Notes: generated by a model not told the origin, from the sequence alone. A stretch of 57,136 nucleotides of DNA from Lachnospiraceae bacterium (GCA_017416465.1 JAFQCK010000011.1:1-57136); one strand, 5' to 3'; positions 29,474 to 38,247 are shown, counted from the stretch's first letter. A program made the numbers and translations.

Positions 29474-30074
29474 TTTTAATAAAATGTACTCAAAAATACC
29501 CGCGTATATTTTTGGATTTCATGGTTGTCATGAGAGTGTATATAAAAGGGTTATATATGATAATAAGCCTATGATAAAAAGTACAAATAATTATGATTGG
29601 TTGGGTCATGGCATATACTTTTGGGAAAATAGTTATGAAAGAGCTGCAGAATGGGCATATTCTCGCTATGGTAAGGATGGAAAAGTTATTGGGGCGTTTA
29701 TTGATTTGGGATATTGTTTGGATTTGACAGATTATGAATGTATACATACAATTAAACGAGGTTATGATATTTTAGTGGATTTATGTAAGGCATTAAATTT
29801 GGATATTCCAAAGAATAAAAGTGGTGGCTCAAAAACAGATATATTAGTGAGAAACTTAGATTGTGCAGTTATACAACAAGTTCATGAAAATAATAATATT
29901 AGTGGATTAAAAGAATATGATTCTGTTAGAGGCATGTTTACTGAAGGAAAAGAAATTTTTCCGGGTTCTGAAATTAAAGAGAAAACACATGTTCAAGTAT
30001 GTATAATTAATCCTAATTGTATTAAAGGGTTGTTTGTGCCTAAAGAAGCAGATTTAAAGTATGATTTACCTTGA
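29463..30074 (+). CDS. ADP-ribosyltransferase-like protein
   Basis: A 203-residue protein with features of the ART fold: FGFHGC near residue 18 (strand with the NAD-binding His20), then YDWLGHGIYFWENSYERAAEWA (Tyr52 in the G-x-G-I-Y-F turn, followed by the helix typical of this group). Candidate catalytic acidic positions lie in FTEGKEIFPGSEI. The order H ... G-x-G-[IF]-Y ... E matches that of DUF3990 and related small bacterial ARTs, which are usually toxins. Substrate unknown. GTG 29463 overlaps the small upstream gene and is preceded by GGGTGGAA; ATG 29484 is an alternative. Longer frames from 29409 overlap the 59-residue gene heavily and are less likely. Confidence 0.6.
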   Translation: MNISFNKMYSKIPAYIFGFHGCHESVYKRVIYDNKPMIKSTNNYDWLGHGIYFWENSYERAAEWAYSRYGKDGKVIGAFIDLGYCLDLTDYECIHTIKRGYDILVDLCKALNLDIPKNKSGGSKTDILVRNLDCAVIQQVHENNNISGLKEYDSVRGMFTEGKEIFPGSEIKEKTHVQVCIINPNCIKGLFVPKEADLKYDLP

Positions 30075-30174
30075 TTAAAAAAATATTATTGGACAAAATT
30101 ACCAGTTTAGTATTATGAATTCTCCATATAATATGATTGTAACAACTAATAAGAACAATTTATGGAGGTTTATT

Positions 30175-30381
30175 ATGGCTAACACAAGTTCAAACAAAAC
30201 ATCAGTACCAGAAGCAAAAAGTGCTATGAACAAATTCAAAATGGAAGTAGCAAATGAGATTGGTGTTCCTTTGTCAGATGGTTATAACGGTAATCTTACT
30301 TCCGCTCAGAATGGTTCGGTAGGTGGTTACATGGTTAAGAAGATGATTGAAGCTCAGGAAAAACAGATGGCTGGTAAATAA
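30175..30381 (+). CDS. Alpha/beta-type small acid-soluble spore protein
   Basis: A 68-residue SASP. These proteins coat and protect DNA in the spore. The family signature is complete: EVANEIGVPL, with the GPR protease site region at the N-terminal Glu, then GYNGNLTSAQNGSVGGYMVKKM. ATG 30175 follows GGAGG six bases upstream; the longer frame from 30115 is not translated. A tandem pair of stable hairpins follows at once. It shows that this is a spore-former. Expression in the forespore is expected by sigma-G, but I did not find a convincing sigma-G site. Confidence 0.95.
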   Translation: MANTSSNKTSVPEAKSAMNKFKMEVANEIGVPLSDGYNGNLTSAQNGSVGGYMVKKMIEAQEKQMAGK

Positions 30382-30411
30382 GCTTCAAATCTGATTAATT
30401 CTTAATCAGAG

Positions 30412-30462
30412 AAAACTCCTGTGATATAGATATTTTATTTATCTATAAAGCAGGAGTTTTTT
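30412..30462 (+). terminator. SASP terminator
   Basis: A 10-bp outer stem AAAACTCCTG/CAGGAGTTTT (30412-30421 with 30451-30460) with an inner 8-bp stem TATAGATA/TATCTATA, then more T. An extra small hairpin CTGATTAA/TTAATCAG precedes it at 30391. Confidence 0.85.
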
Positions 30463-30469
30463 GTATTTG

Positions 30470-30488
30470 TTCAGAGCTTTGCTCTGAA
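30470..30488 (+). repeat. Palindromic repeat family, minimal copy (19 bp)
   Basis: TTCAGAGC, TTT, GCTCTGAA: an exact palindrome equal to the two ends of the 134-bp copy at 21304 with no interior. It lies just after the SASP terminator. Confidence 0.5.
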
Positions 30489-30511
30489 TAGTTACCATAT
30501 TTATAATAATC

Positions 30512-30847
30512 TTAATTATAGTTTTTGAAAATCCTAAGAACATCCATATATTTTTTCTTTTCTTTAGCTTCTAATGTGCGGAAAATATGTATCAATTCCT
30601 GCTCATCTTCGGTTAGTACAGGACTTTCATCTCTATAAGGAGTGTTCTCAATAAAAAATTCTGACATACTTATATGTAATCCATTACACATTTTTTCTAA
30701 AGTTGATAAAGTCGGTTGATTATTGTTCTGAAAAAGTGAATTAAGTGAAGAATAAGGTATCTCTGAATTTTTTGCAAGTCGGTATAATGACCAATGTCTT
30801 TCATCTAATAATTCTCTGATTTTAAGTAATGTTTTGTTTAATTCCAT
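30512..30847 (-). CDS. XRE-family transcriptional regulator
   Basis: A 111-residue protein with an HTH_3 domain at the N-terminus: LLKIRELLDERHWSLYRLAK, then the recognition helix SYSSLNSLFQNNNQPTL is preceded by NSEIPY, and MCNGLHISMSEFF closes the motif. A short helical C-terminus follows (DEQELIHIF). ATG 30847 has AAGGA seven bases upstream; the longer frame to 30958 begins in non-coding sequence. A palindrome at 30874-30895 lies just upstream and may be its own operator. Target unknown. Confidence 0.85.
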   Translation of the reverse strand: MELNKTLLKIRELLDERHWSLYRLAKNSEIPYSSLNSLFQNNNQPTLSTLEKMCNGLHISMSEFFIENTPYRDESPVLTEDEQELIHIFRTLEAKEKKKYMDVLRIFKNYN

Positions 30848-30873
30848 ATTAATTCCTTGCCTTTCATAGTATA

Positions 30874-30895
30874 CAAATTTATTGAAATAAATTTG
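30874..30895. promoter_or_regulatory. Candidate operator palindrome before the XRE gene
   Basis: CAAATTTATT, GA, AATAAATTTG: a perfect 10-bp inverted repeat with a 2-base centre, 27 bases upstream of the regulator's start codon, where autoregulation would act. Confidence 0.45.
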
Positions 30896-31095
30896 AAAAA
30901 TGAAGTTTTGTCTTTTGTGAGTAATTTTATATATTTGAATTATATAAAATTTAGTCATAATTCACGTTATATTTTAAAATTAATATGATGTTATTATTAG
31001 ATGTAAATTTACGTTGGAAAAAAATTACAATTATAACGAATAAACATTGTAAAGAAATTAATAATCTTATGATATTTGAGGAAAATGGGAAGAGA

Positions 31096-32202
31096 CTAAA
31101 TAAATCTACCCATCACACACTTGATATACTCTTCAAACATTGTTTTCTTATCTTCATTCTTAAGAATTTCTGAAATTATATCCTCATTTATTTCAAAATA
31201 AGAAACCTTATCTTTATAATTTTCTTTAAAGGCAGGCTTTATAATCTCACTATACTGAACTAAAAATGCCCCTTCTTTTTTTACATAACAATTTTCTTTT
31301 TTTGCTTTTTCCCTGCAGTCTTTATCGACAAATTGTGCAACTGATTTATGGATTGCAGTGTCTTCATAAGGAAGATAAAAATAATCTTTATAATTTTCAT
31401 AAAAATATTTAAAGGTTCCGGTTGTAATAGGTATAAGAAGTTTTAAAGTATTTTCATATGCTTTAAAAGAAATCTTATCATTAAGGTCAAATATTTCAAC
31501 TGGAAGAGGGGTATCAATATTACATTCAATCATAGCATTATTATCTATTAAGGTTATTTTTTTTAAGCAAAAATGTCCTTCAAATAATCTTACATAAGGA
31601 AGAATATCGCAGATATCGACTAAGCCTTTCATATCATCAAGGTTATGAAGTAGTAAAAGATTCAAATATTCTTCATTGTTAGAACCTGTCTTAACATAGT
31701 TATTATAAATGTCAATCAATTCACCGCCACTATACATATCCATTCTGTTTATTCCTAAAAATTTTTCTAATGTTTTTTGTTTTACGTTAGGAATTTTGAA
31801 AAGATTTTTAAATTTTTTAATATCTTTGTAAATATCTATAGGAGCAATCTTATCAAAACTAATAGTTACGCCATTTTTTTTACCACGTTCTGTAACAAAA
31901 GGAATATCAAATGAATTTCCGTTAAACTCTACAAGGTAATCGAACCTCTTTAGAAATTCTCTGAATTTAATGAGAAGCTTCATTTCATCTTTACCAGTGT
32001 CATCAAACCATTGGATTATAGTAAAACTATCGTCATCATTTTTATATGCGGCACCGATAAGATAAATTTTATTATAGGCAGGAGATAGTCCGGTTGTTTC
32101 AATATCGAAATATGCGATTTTTTTATCAGGAAAATCTGAATTAATCATATTTTCTAAATCATATAATCTATTTGAGCGATAGTTAGCAGTTAAAGTTTTC
32201 AT
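31096..32202 (-). CDS. YprB-like RNase H-fold exonuclease
   Basis: A 368-residue protein with a DEDD exonuclease domain in the first ~200 residues: AYFDIETTGLS (Asp and Glu), EFNGNSFDIPFV (Asp), and LLLHNLDDMKGLVDI (His and Asp). The last ~170 residues have a domain of unknown function with a basic, tyrosine-rich pattern. This matches the family annotated as YprB/RNase_H_2-like 3'-5' exonucleases. The acidic residues are intact. It is followed (3' end) by the XRE gene on the same strand; the gap is ~140 bases, so an operon is uncertain. SD AAAGGATTAAT. Confidence 0.85.
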   Translation of the reverse strand: MKTLTANYRSNRLYDLENMINSDFPDKKIAYFDIETTGLSPAYNKIYLIGAAYKNDDDSFTIIQWFDDTGKDEMKLLIKFREFLKRFDYLVEFNGNSFDIPFVTERGKKNGVTISFDKIAPIDIYKDIKKFKNLFKIPNVKQKTLEKFLGINRMDMYSGGELIDIYNNYVKTGSNNEEYLNLLLLHNLDDMKGLVDICDILPYVRLFEGHFCLKKITLIDNNAMIECNIDTPLPVEIFDLNDKISFKAYENTLKLLIPITTGTFKYFYENYKDYFYLPYEDTAIHKSVAQFVDKDCREKAKKENCYVKKEGAFLVQYSEIIKPAFKENYKDKVSYFEINEDIISEILKNEDKKTMFEEYIKCVMGRFI

Positions 32203-32320
32203 ATTAATCCTTTCATAATGAAGATGAATATTTTGAATATTCTCTGTATTGTGAGTATAATAATAAAATTTTAAAATATTTTATTTATACTATATATTTC
32301 TTCCAATTGATAGTTTTCGA

Positions 32321-32349
32321 TTGTATTTTAGCATAAATTATATTAGAAT
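32321..32349 (+). promoter_or_regulatory. Candidate rnf promoter
   Basis: TTGTAT, a 17-base spacer, TAGAAT; about 100 bases before rnfC. The palindromic repeat at 32371 lies in the resulting leader. Confidence 0.45.
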
Positions 32350-32370
32350 TGTATTGTTATTTTGTAATTG

Positions 32371-32407
32371 TTCAGAGGTGTATAGTGTTTACGAGCATGG
32401 CTCTGAA
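32371..32407 (+). repeat. Palindromic repeat family, partial copy
   Basis: TTCAGAG ... CTCTGAA with the interior TAGTGTTTACGAGCATGG, matching the right end of the copy at 21304 (TAGTGTTTTCGAGCTGAG). It lies in the leader of the rnf operon, 40 bases before rnfC. Confidence 0.5.
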
Positions 32408-32446
32408 AAATTGATGTAATTTTAAATTAGAAGAGAGGTAATAAGA

Positions 32447-33760
32447 ATGTCGATATTGACTTTTAAAGGCGGTATTCACCCTTATGAGGGTAAAGAGCTT
32501 TCTGAACATAGACCTATTAGTAAGTATTATCCTAAGGGTGATGTGGTTATATCTATGTCACAGCACATTGGTAAACCTGCTACACCTATTGTTAAACCTA
32601 AAGATAAAGTTCTTAAAGGTCAGCTTATAGGTGAGGCTTCAGGTTTTATATCAGCTAATATTCATTCGTCAGTTTCAGGAACTGTCAAATCAATTGAAAA
32701 CAGACTCTTAGCAAATGGAGCAAAAGCACAGTGTGTTGTTATTGAGAATGATGGTGAATTTAATGAGGTTGAATATGAACAGCCAAAGCCACTTTCTGAA
32801 CTTAGTAAGGAAGATATAATTGATTTGGTAAAAAAAGCAGGTGTTGTTGGTATGGGTGGTGCAGGCTTTCCAACCAATGTTAAGATGATGCCTAAAGAAC
32901 CTGATAAGATTGATTATGTTATTGTAAATGGTTCTGAATGTGAGCCATATCTTACTTCGGATTACAGAAGAATGGTTGAAAATCCTGATACTTTAGTTGA
33001 AGGTCTTAAGGTTATGCTTAAGGTATTTGATAAGGCAAAAGGAATTATTGCGATTGAAGATAATAAGCCTGAGGCTATTAAGGTGGTTTCTAAGCTTGTA
33101 GAGAATGAAGATAATATTGAAGTTAAGAAACTTAAAACTAAGTATCCACAAGGTGCAGAGAGAATGTTAATCTATGCAACGACTGGAAGAAAGATTGATT
33201 CTTCAAAACTTCCGGCTGATGCAGGCTGTGTGGTTGATAATGTTGACACAGTGTTTAGTGTTTACAGAGCAGTTGTTCTTGGAAAACCACTTCTTAAAAG
33301 AGTTGTTACTGTTACCGGTGATGCTATAAATGAGCCACAGAATTTTCTTGTAAATATTGGAACAAATCATATGGAACTTATTGAAGCAGCAGGTGGATTT
33401 AAGTCTGAACCTGAGAAGGTGATTTCAGGTGGTCCTATGATGGGAATGGCTATGAGTTCGCTAGATGTTCCGATTACAAAGACTTCGTCAGCAATTCTTT
33501 GTTTTGAAAAAGATCCGCTTAATGATATTAATCAGACTAACTGTATTAATTGTGGCAGATGCGTAAGTGTGTGTCCGGGTCAGATTATCCCTACAAAGCT
33601 TGCTAAGTTATCTAATAAGGGTGATATGGAAGCATTTGTTAAGAATGATGGTATGGAATGTTGTGAGTGTGGCTGTTGCTCTTATATTTGTCCGGCTAAG
33701 ATTAATCTTACTCAAGCAATTAAATCAATGAGAAAACAGGTGCTTGCAAGTAGAAAATAA
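32447..33760 (+). CDS. rnfC: Rnf complex subunit C
   Basis: RnfC carries NADH oxidation/NAD+ reduction chemistry on the cytoplasmic side of the Rnf complex. The 437-residue protein has the N-terminal FKGGIHPYEGKELS, a biotin-like hairpin, the nucleotide site GMGGAGFPTNVK, VVNGSECEPYLT, and two [4Fe-4S] clusters near the C-terminus (CINCGRCVSVCPG and CCECGCCSYICPAKI). First gene of rnfCDGEAB, the clostridial order. SD AGAGAGG. Confidence 0.97.
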   Translation: MSILTFKGGIHPYEGKELSEHRPISKYYPKGDVVISMSQHIGKPATPIVKPKDKVLKGQLIGEASGFISANIHSSVSGTVKSIENRLLANGAKAQCVVIENDGEFNEVEYEQPKPLSELSKEDIIDLVKKAGVVGMGGAGFPTNVKMMPKEPDKIDYVIVNGSECEPYLTSDYRRMVENPDTLVEGLKVMLKVFDKAKGIIAIEDNKPEAIKVVSKLVENEDNIEVKKLKTKYPQGAERMLIYATTGRKIDSSKLPADAGCVVDNVDTVFSVYRAVVLGKPLLKRVVTVTGDAINEPQNFLVNIGTNHMELIEAAGGFKSEPEKVISGGPMMGMAMSSLDVPITKTSSAILCFEKDPLNDINQTNCINCGRCVSVCPGQIIPTKLAKLSNKGDMEAFVKNDGMECCECGCCSYICPAKINLTQAIKSMRKQVLASRK

Positions 33761-33856
33761 ATTGTAATATTTGGGCGTTATTTAAATTATAGAAAATATA
33801 AGGTTTAATAATGTCTATGAACTGTAACAGTGAATTCATTAAAAATGGAGGAAATT

Positions 33857-34831
33857 ATGGAGAATTTATTTAAAGTGTCGTCAAATCCTCATGTAAGGGA
33901 TAATCAGACGACTTCCAAGATTATGCTTGATGTATTGATAGCGCTGATACCTGCAAGTATTTTCGGTGTATATAATTTTGGTATAAGTGCTTTGATATTA
34001 ATTATTATTACTGTTGCATCAGCTATGGTTTCTGAGGCAGTATATAATAAACTTATGAAAAAGAAGAATACAGTGGGAGATTTAAGTGCTGCTGTAACAG
34101 GTTTGCTTTTAGCGCTTAATTTACCGGGTACAAATGACATTAAGGATTTAAAGGACCTTTGGTGGATAGCGGTACTTGGTGCTGTATTTGCTATTGTAGT
34201 TGTTAAGATGTTGTTTGGTGGACTCGGACAAAACTTTATGAACCCTGCACTTGGTGCAAGATGTTTTCTTTTATTATCCTTTACAAGCCAGATGACAAAC
34301 TTTTCATTAGATATAGATGGTGTTACTTCGGCAACACCTTTGTATTTGTTAAAGCATGGCGAAAGTGTTGATGTTATGAAGATGTTTATAGGTAGAACAG
34401 CTGGAACTATTGGTGAAACTTCAGCACTGGCGATTATTATTGGTGGTATTTATTTATTAGTTAAAAGAATTATTGATTTTAGAATTCCTGTATTTTATAT
34501 AGGAACATTTGCAATTTTTGCAATGATTTATACAGTGGCTAATGGTGGTCTTGATATGGTATTTGTTGCAGGACAGCTTTGTGGTGGAGGACTTATGCTT
34601 GGTGCATGGTTTATGGCAACTGATTATGTAACATCTCCTATTACGAAGAAAGGTAAGATTGTATATGGAATCTGTCTTGGGCTTGTTACAGGAATGCTTA
34701 GACTTCTTACAAAAGATACTGCAGCACCGGAAGGCGTATCATATGCAATTATTTTCTGTAATCTTTTAGTGCCATTAATTGAGAAATTTACTGCCCCTAG
34801 AGCATTTGGGAAGGAGGCAAAGGCAGAATGA
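33857..34831 (+). CDS. rnfD: Rnf complex subunit D
   Basis: An integral membrane subunit of 324 residues with about eight or nine membrane spans. SATPLYLLKHG, around Thr160, is the site where FMN is covalently bound in NqrB/RnfD proteins. ATG 33857 has GGAGGA upstream; the longer frame from 33830 is not used. It overlaps rnfG by four bases (ATGA). The gene product forms the ion-conducting core together with RnfA and RnfE. Confidence 0.96.
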   Translation: MENLFKVSSNPHVRDNQTTSKIMLDVLIALIPASIFGVYNFGISALILIIITVASAMVSEAVYNKLMKKKNTVGDLSAAVTGLLLALNLPGTNDIKDLKDLWWIAVLGAVFAIVVVKMLFGGLGQNFMNPALGARCFLLLSFTSQMTNFSLDIDGVTSATPLYLLKHGESVDVMKMFIGRTAGTIGETSALAIIIGGIYLLVKRIIDFRIPVFYIGTFAIFAMIYTVANGGLDMVFVAGQLCGGGLMLGAWFMATDYVTSPITKKGKIVYGICLGLVTGMLRLLTKDTAAPEGVSYAIIFCNLLVPLIEKFTAPRAFGKEAKAE

Positions 34832-35457
34832 AAGAAATAATTAAGAATTCATTGATTTTGTGTGCAATTACTTTGATTTCAGGACTTTTGCTTGGAGTTG
34901 TATATGAGGTTACAAAAGAACCTCGTGCAAAGCAACAGGAAAAGGCAAAACAGGAGGCATATTTTAAAGTATTTAAAAAAGCGGATTCGTTTGAAAATGT
35001 AAAATTTGATGCTAAAGAAATGAAAAAGTATCTGAAAAAAGGCGGATATGGAAGTAAGGTTGCTTTTATTAATGAGATAGTAGCTGCAAAGGATTCTTCA
35101 GGAAATGATTTGGGCTATGTGGTTACTGTAACAGATAAAGAAGGTTATGGTGGAGAAATTAAGCTTACAATTGGTATTACTAATGATGGTATTGTTAATG
35201 GAATTTCATTTTTAACATTAGCAGAAACTGCCGGAGTAGGTATGAAAGCAGGTGAGCATAAGTTTAAAAATCAGTTTGCTAATAAAGAAGCGCAGATTTT
35301 TGATTATACAAATAATTCAGCAGGACTTACAAATCATATTGATGCAATCGGTGGTGCAACGGTAACAACTAAGGCAGTTGTTAATGGTGTAAATGCAGGT
35401 GTGCTTGCATACGAGTTTATATCAGAATCTAAGGAGGGAGGAGAAGCAAATGAATAA
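34828..35457 (+). CDS. rnfG: Rnf complex subunit G
   Basis: A 209-residue membrane-anchored, exported flavoprotein. One N-terminal membrane segment (LILCAITLISGLLLGVVY) is followed by the FMN-binding domain; DAIGGATVTTKAV holds Thr178, the flavin acceptor, in the consensus D-x-x-[SG]-A-T-x-T recognised by ApbE. It overlaps both neighbours and the product shares an electron path with RnfD. A copy of apbE is downstream at 39.2 kb. Confidence 0.96.
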   Translation: MKEIIKNSLILCAITLISGLLLGVVYEVTKEPRAKQQEKAKQEAYFKVFKKADSFENVKFDAKEMKKYLKKGGYGSKVAFINEIVAAKDSSGNDLGYVVTVTDKEGYGGEIKLTIGITNDGIVNGISFLTLAETAGVGMKAGEHKFKNQFANKEAQIFDYTNNSAGLTNHIDAIGGATVTTKAVVNGVNAGVLAYEFISESKEGGEANE

Positions 35458-36136
35458 ATGTGTTGAACGTCTATATAACGGTATTATTAGAGAAAATCCA
35501 ACTTTTGTATTGATGCTTGGTATGTGTCCTACTCTTGCAGTAACCTCTTCTCTTATGAATGGTTTTGGCATGGGTATGACAACTATGGTGGTTTTAACAG
35601 CGTCTAATGCTATTATTTCACTATTAAGAAAACTTATTCCGGATAAGGTTCGTATGCCGGCATTTATTGTTATTGTTGCAAGTTTTGTAACTATCGTTCA
35701 GTTTATGCTTGAAGCATATTTACCGTCACTTAATGCTTCGCTTGGAATTTATATTCCTCTTATAGTTGTAAATTGTATTATACTTGGAAGAGCAGAATCA
35801 TATGCATCTAAGAATGGTGTATTAACTTCTATTTTTGATGGAATAGGTATGGGACTTGGATTTACTGTCGGATTATCATTCTTAGGATTTTTCAGAGAGC
35901 TTATTGGTTCAGGAACAATTTTATCAATGAGGGTTATTCCGGAAGAATATTGTATTAGAATTATAGGTCTTGCACCTGGAGCATTCTTTGTTCTTGCTGC
36001 TTTGGTTGCAACTCAGAATAAGATAAGATTATCACAGGGTAAGAAGGTTAAAGAAATTAAATGCGGTTCTGATTGTAGTAGTTGCAAACAGAATTGTTTA
36101 GAAAGAAAAGAAGAAAATGTAGAAGGAGAGGAATAG
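35450..36136 (+). CDS. rnfE: Rnf complex subunit E
   Basis: A 228-residue membrane protein of the NqrD/RnfE type (ERLYNGIIRENPTFVLMLGMCPTLAVTSS). Six membrane spans are predicted, the NP-FV-LGMCP part carrying the conserved cysteine that helps bind the [2Fe-2S] centre within the membrane together with RnfA. A soluble Cys-rich tail follows (GSDCSSCKQNC), an addition I would not call standard. ATG 35450 has GGAGGGAGGAG upstream and overlaps rnfG by eight bases. Confidence 0.95.
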   Translation: MNKCVERLYNGIIRENPTFVLMLGMCPTLAVTSSLMNGFGMGMTTMVVLTASNAIISLLRKLIPDKVRMPAFIVIVASFVTIVQFMLEAYLPSLNASLGIYIPLIVVNCIILGRAESYASKNGVLTSIFDGIGMGLGFTVGLSFLGFFRELIGSGTILSMRVIPEEYCIRIIGLAPGAFFVLAALVATQNKIRLSQGKKVKEIKCGSDCSSCKQNCLERKEENVEGEE

Positions 36137-36137
36137 A

Positions 36138-36713
36138 ATGAAAGAATTATTATTAATTGCCATTGGCGCAGCTTTTGTAAATAACGTTGTATTAAGTCAG
36201 TTCTTAGGTCTTTGTCCTTTCCTTGGAGTATCTAAGAAAGTAAAGACTGCAGGAGGTATGGGAGCTGCAGTTATATTTGTTATAACTATTTCATCTTTAT
36301 TAACAAGTTTAATTTATAAGTTTATTCTTGTACCAACAGATATGACTTATTTAAATACAATCGTGTTTATTTTAGTAATTGCAGCTTTAGTTCAGTTTGT
36401 TGAAATGGTTCTTAAGAAAATTAGTCCGGCACTATATTCGGCACTTGGTGTTTATTTACCGCTTATTACAACAAACTGTGCAGTGTTAGGTGTAGCACTT
36501 TTGAATGTTCAAAATAGCTATGGATTACTCGAAAGTGTTGTTAATGGTTTGGGTACAGCTATTGGATTTACAATTGCTATTGTAATCATGGCAGGTATCA
36601 GAGAAAAAACTGAAGATAATGATATTTCGCCTGCAATGCAGGGTATGCCTATTGTTTTGGTTACAGCAGGACTTATGGCAATAGCATTTTCAGGATTTGC
36701 AGGATTATTATAA
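36138..36713 (+). CDS. rnfA: Rnf complex subunit A
   Basis: A 191-residue six-span membrane subunit of the NqrE/RnfA type. AFVNNVVLSQFLGLCPFLGVSKKV carries the partner cysteine of RnfE; TTNCAVLGVAL and GFTIAIVIMAGIREK are conserved. It starts one base after rnfE stops, so translation is coupled. Complete. Confidence 0.97.
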   Translation: MKELLLIAIGAAFVNNVVLSQFLGLCPFLGVSKKVKTAGGMGAAVIFVITISSLLTSLIYKFILVPTDMTYLNTIVFILVIAALVQFVEMVLKKISPALYSALGVYLPLITTNCAVLGVALLNVQNSYGLLESVVNGLGTAIGFTIAIVIMAGIREKTEDNDISPAMQGMPIVLVTAGLMAIAFSGFAGLL

Positions 36714-36784
36714 AGTGAATTTTGATTAAAAATATAATTTTTATTTTGAATTATAAGAATTATTAGAAAGGAAAATTGCAAAAT

Positions 36785-37573
36785 ATGAGTATTACAGGAA
36801 TAATTGTTGCTACATGTATTGTTGCGGGAACAGGATTAATCATAGGTCTTTTGCTTGGTTTTGCAGGCAAAGCTTTTGAAGTTGAAGTGGATGAAAAAGA
36901 AATAGCCATAAGAGAGTGTTTGCCGGGTAATAACTGTGGTGGTTGTGGTTATGCCGGATGTGATGCACTTGCAAAAGCTATTGCAAATGGTGAAGCACCA
37001 GCCGGAGCTTGTCCGGTTGGCGGCCCTTCAGTTGCGGGCGAGATTGCAAAAATCGTAGGTGGAACTGTAGAGATGACAAAAAATGTAGCATTTGTAAAAT
37101 GTAGTGGAACTTGCGAAAAAGCAGGGGACAGATTTGAGTATTACGGAAACCTTGACTGTAATCAGGCGGCGTTATCAACAGGTGGCGGTCCAAAGTCATG
37201 TGCTTATGGGTGTATGGGATTTGGCTCATGCGTAAAAGTATGTGAATTTGATGCTATTAAGGTTGTAGATGGAATTGCAGTAGTAGATAAAGAAAAATGT
37301 GTAGCTTGTGGTAAATGTGTTAAGGCTTGTCCAAAGAATTTAATTGAATTAGTACCATATGAGCAGAAAACATTTGTCGCATGTAATTCGAATGATTTTG
37401 GTAAGGATGTTAAAGCAGTATGTCAGGCCGGATGTATAGGTTGTAAGATTTGTGAGAAAAATTGTGAATTTGATGCAATAAAAGTTGAAAATAATCTTGC
37501 ACATGTTGATTACAGCAAATGTACTAATTGTGGAAAATGTAAGGAAAAATGTCCGGTTAAGGTTATTATGTGA
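36785..37573 (+). CDS. rnfB: Rnf complex subunit B
   Basis: RnfB accepts electrons from ferredoxin. The 262-residue protein has one N-terminal membrane segment, then the ferredoxin-like Fe-S region CLPGNNCGGCGYAGC ... CPVGG, and further [4Fe-4S] motifs: CVACGKCVKACPKN, CIGCKICEKNC and CTNCGKCKEKCPV. Four classical clusters plus the first site can be counted. ATG 36785 is used, but TTG 36776 is closer to the AAAGG ribosome site and cannot be excluded. The repeat at 37575 begins just after the stop. Confidence 0.95.
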   Translation: MSITGIIVATCIVAGTGLIIGLLLGFAGKAFEVEVDEKEIAIRECLPGNNCGGCGYAGCDALAKAIANGEAPAGACPVGGPSVAGEIAKIVGGTVEMTKNVAFVKCSGTCEKAGDRFEYYGNLDCNQAALSTGGGPKSCAYGCMGFGSCVKVCEFDAIKVVDGIAVVDKEKCVACGKCVKACPKNLIELVPYEQKTFVACNSNDFGKDVKAVCQAGCIGCKICEKNCEFDAIKVENNLAHVDYSKCTNCGKCKEKCPVKVIM

Positions 37574-37574
37574 T

Positions 37575-37628
37575 ATAGTTCTCATGCAGCTTAAAAAAAT
37601 ATACTTATCAAGCTTGGCTCTGAACTAT
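37575..37628 (+). repeat. Palindromic repeat family, short copy (54 bp)
   Basis: ATAGTTC at the left; AAGCTTGGCTCTGAACTAT at the right, which matches the right end of the copy at 21304 (GAGCTGAGCTCTGAACTAT). It starts two bases after the stop of rnfB. Confidence 0.5.
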
Positions 37629-37669
37629 TAAATAATACTTCTTGAAAAAATTGGAGGTGTTAATCTAAA

Positions 37670-38137
37670 ATGATAGAATTTTTAAATATGACAATTAATG
37701 AACAAAAAAATATTGCTCTTATCGCACATGATGGAAAAAAGCATGATATGCTTAAATGGTGTGAAGATAATAAGGAAATCTTACAAAAGCACAAACTTGT
37801 AGGAACAGGTACAACTGCTAGAATGATAGCTGATCATGTTGGGTTGAGTATAAAAGGATATAATAGTGGTCCTTTAGGAGGCGACCAGCAGATTGGAGCT
37901 AAGATTGTTGAAGGGAAAATTGATATGGTAATTTTCTTTTCTGACCCTCTTGCTGCACAGCCTCATGACCCTGATGTAAAAGCACTTCTTAGAATTGCAC
38001 AGGTATATGATATTCCTATTGCAAATAATATTTCTACAGCAGACTTTTTGATTCATTCAACTTTGATGGATAAGAAATATACACATCAGGTAGAAAATTT
38101 TAAAAATACAGTTGAGAAAAGAGCAAAAGAATTATAA
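37670..38137 (+). CDS. mgsA: Methylglyoxal synthase
   Basis: Converts dihydroxyacetone phosphate to methylglyoxal, an overflow bypass of glycolysis. The 155-residue protein has the phosphate site GTGTTARMI, GPLGGDQQIGA with the catalytic Asp, FFSDPLAAQPHDPDVKALL and NISTADFLI. Complete and of normal size. GGAGGTG lies ten bases before the ATG. It follows rnfB with a repeat in between, so cotranscription is unclear. Confidence 0.95.
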   Translation: MIEFLNMTINEQKNIALIAHDGKKHDMLKWCEDNKEILQKHKLVGTGTTARMIADHVGLSIKGYNSGPLGGDQQIGAKIVEGKIDMVIFFSDPLAAQPHDPDVKALLRIAQVYDIPIANNISTADFLIHSTLMDKKYTHQVENFKNTVEKRAKEL

Positions 38138-38142
38138 TAATT

Positions 38143-38186
38143 AACAGCATATCAGTCCAAAGAAAACAGGCTGATATGCTGTTTTT
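38143..38186 (+). terminator. Terminator after mgsA
   Basis: A 13-bp perfect stem AACAGCATATCAG/CTGATATGCTGTT (38143-38155 with 38171-38183) ending in T. Confidence 0.9.
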
Positions 38187-38247
38187 GTAATAAAATTTGT
38201 TAGGTTAATAAATTTAATACAAAAAAATGAATCACAAAAATAAAATG

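Noticed and set aside
30985-31173. A 62-residue plus-strand protein at 30985-31173
   Set aside because: It lacks a good ribosome site, runs into the YprB-like gene on the other strand and has no recognisable composition.
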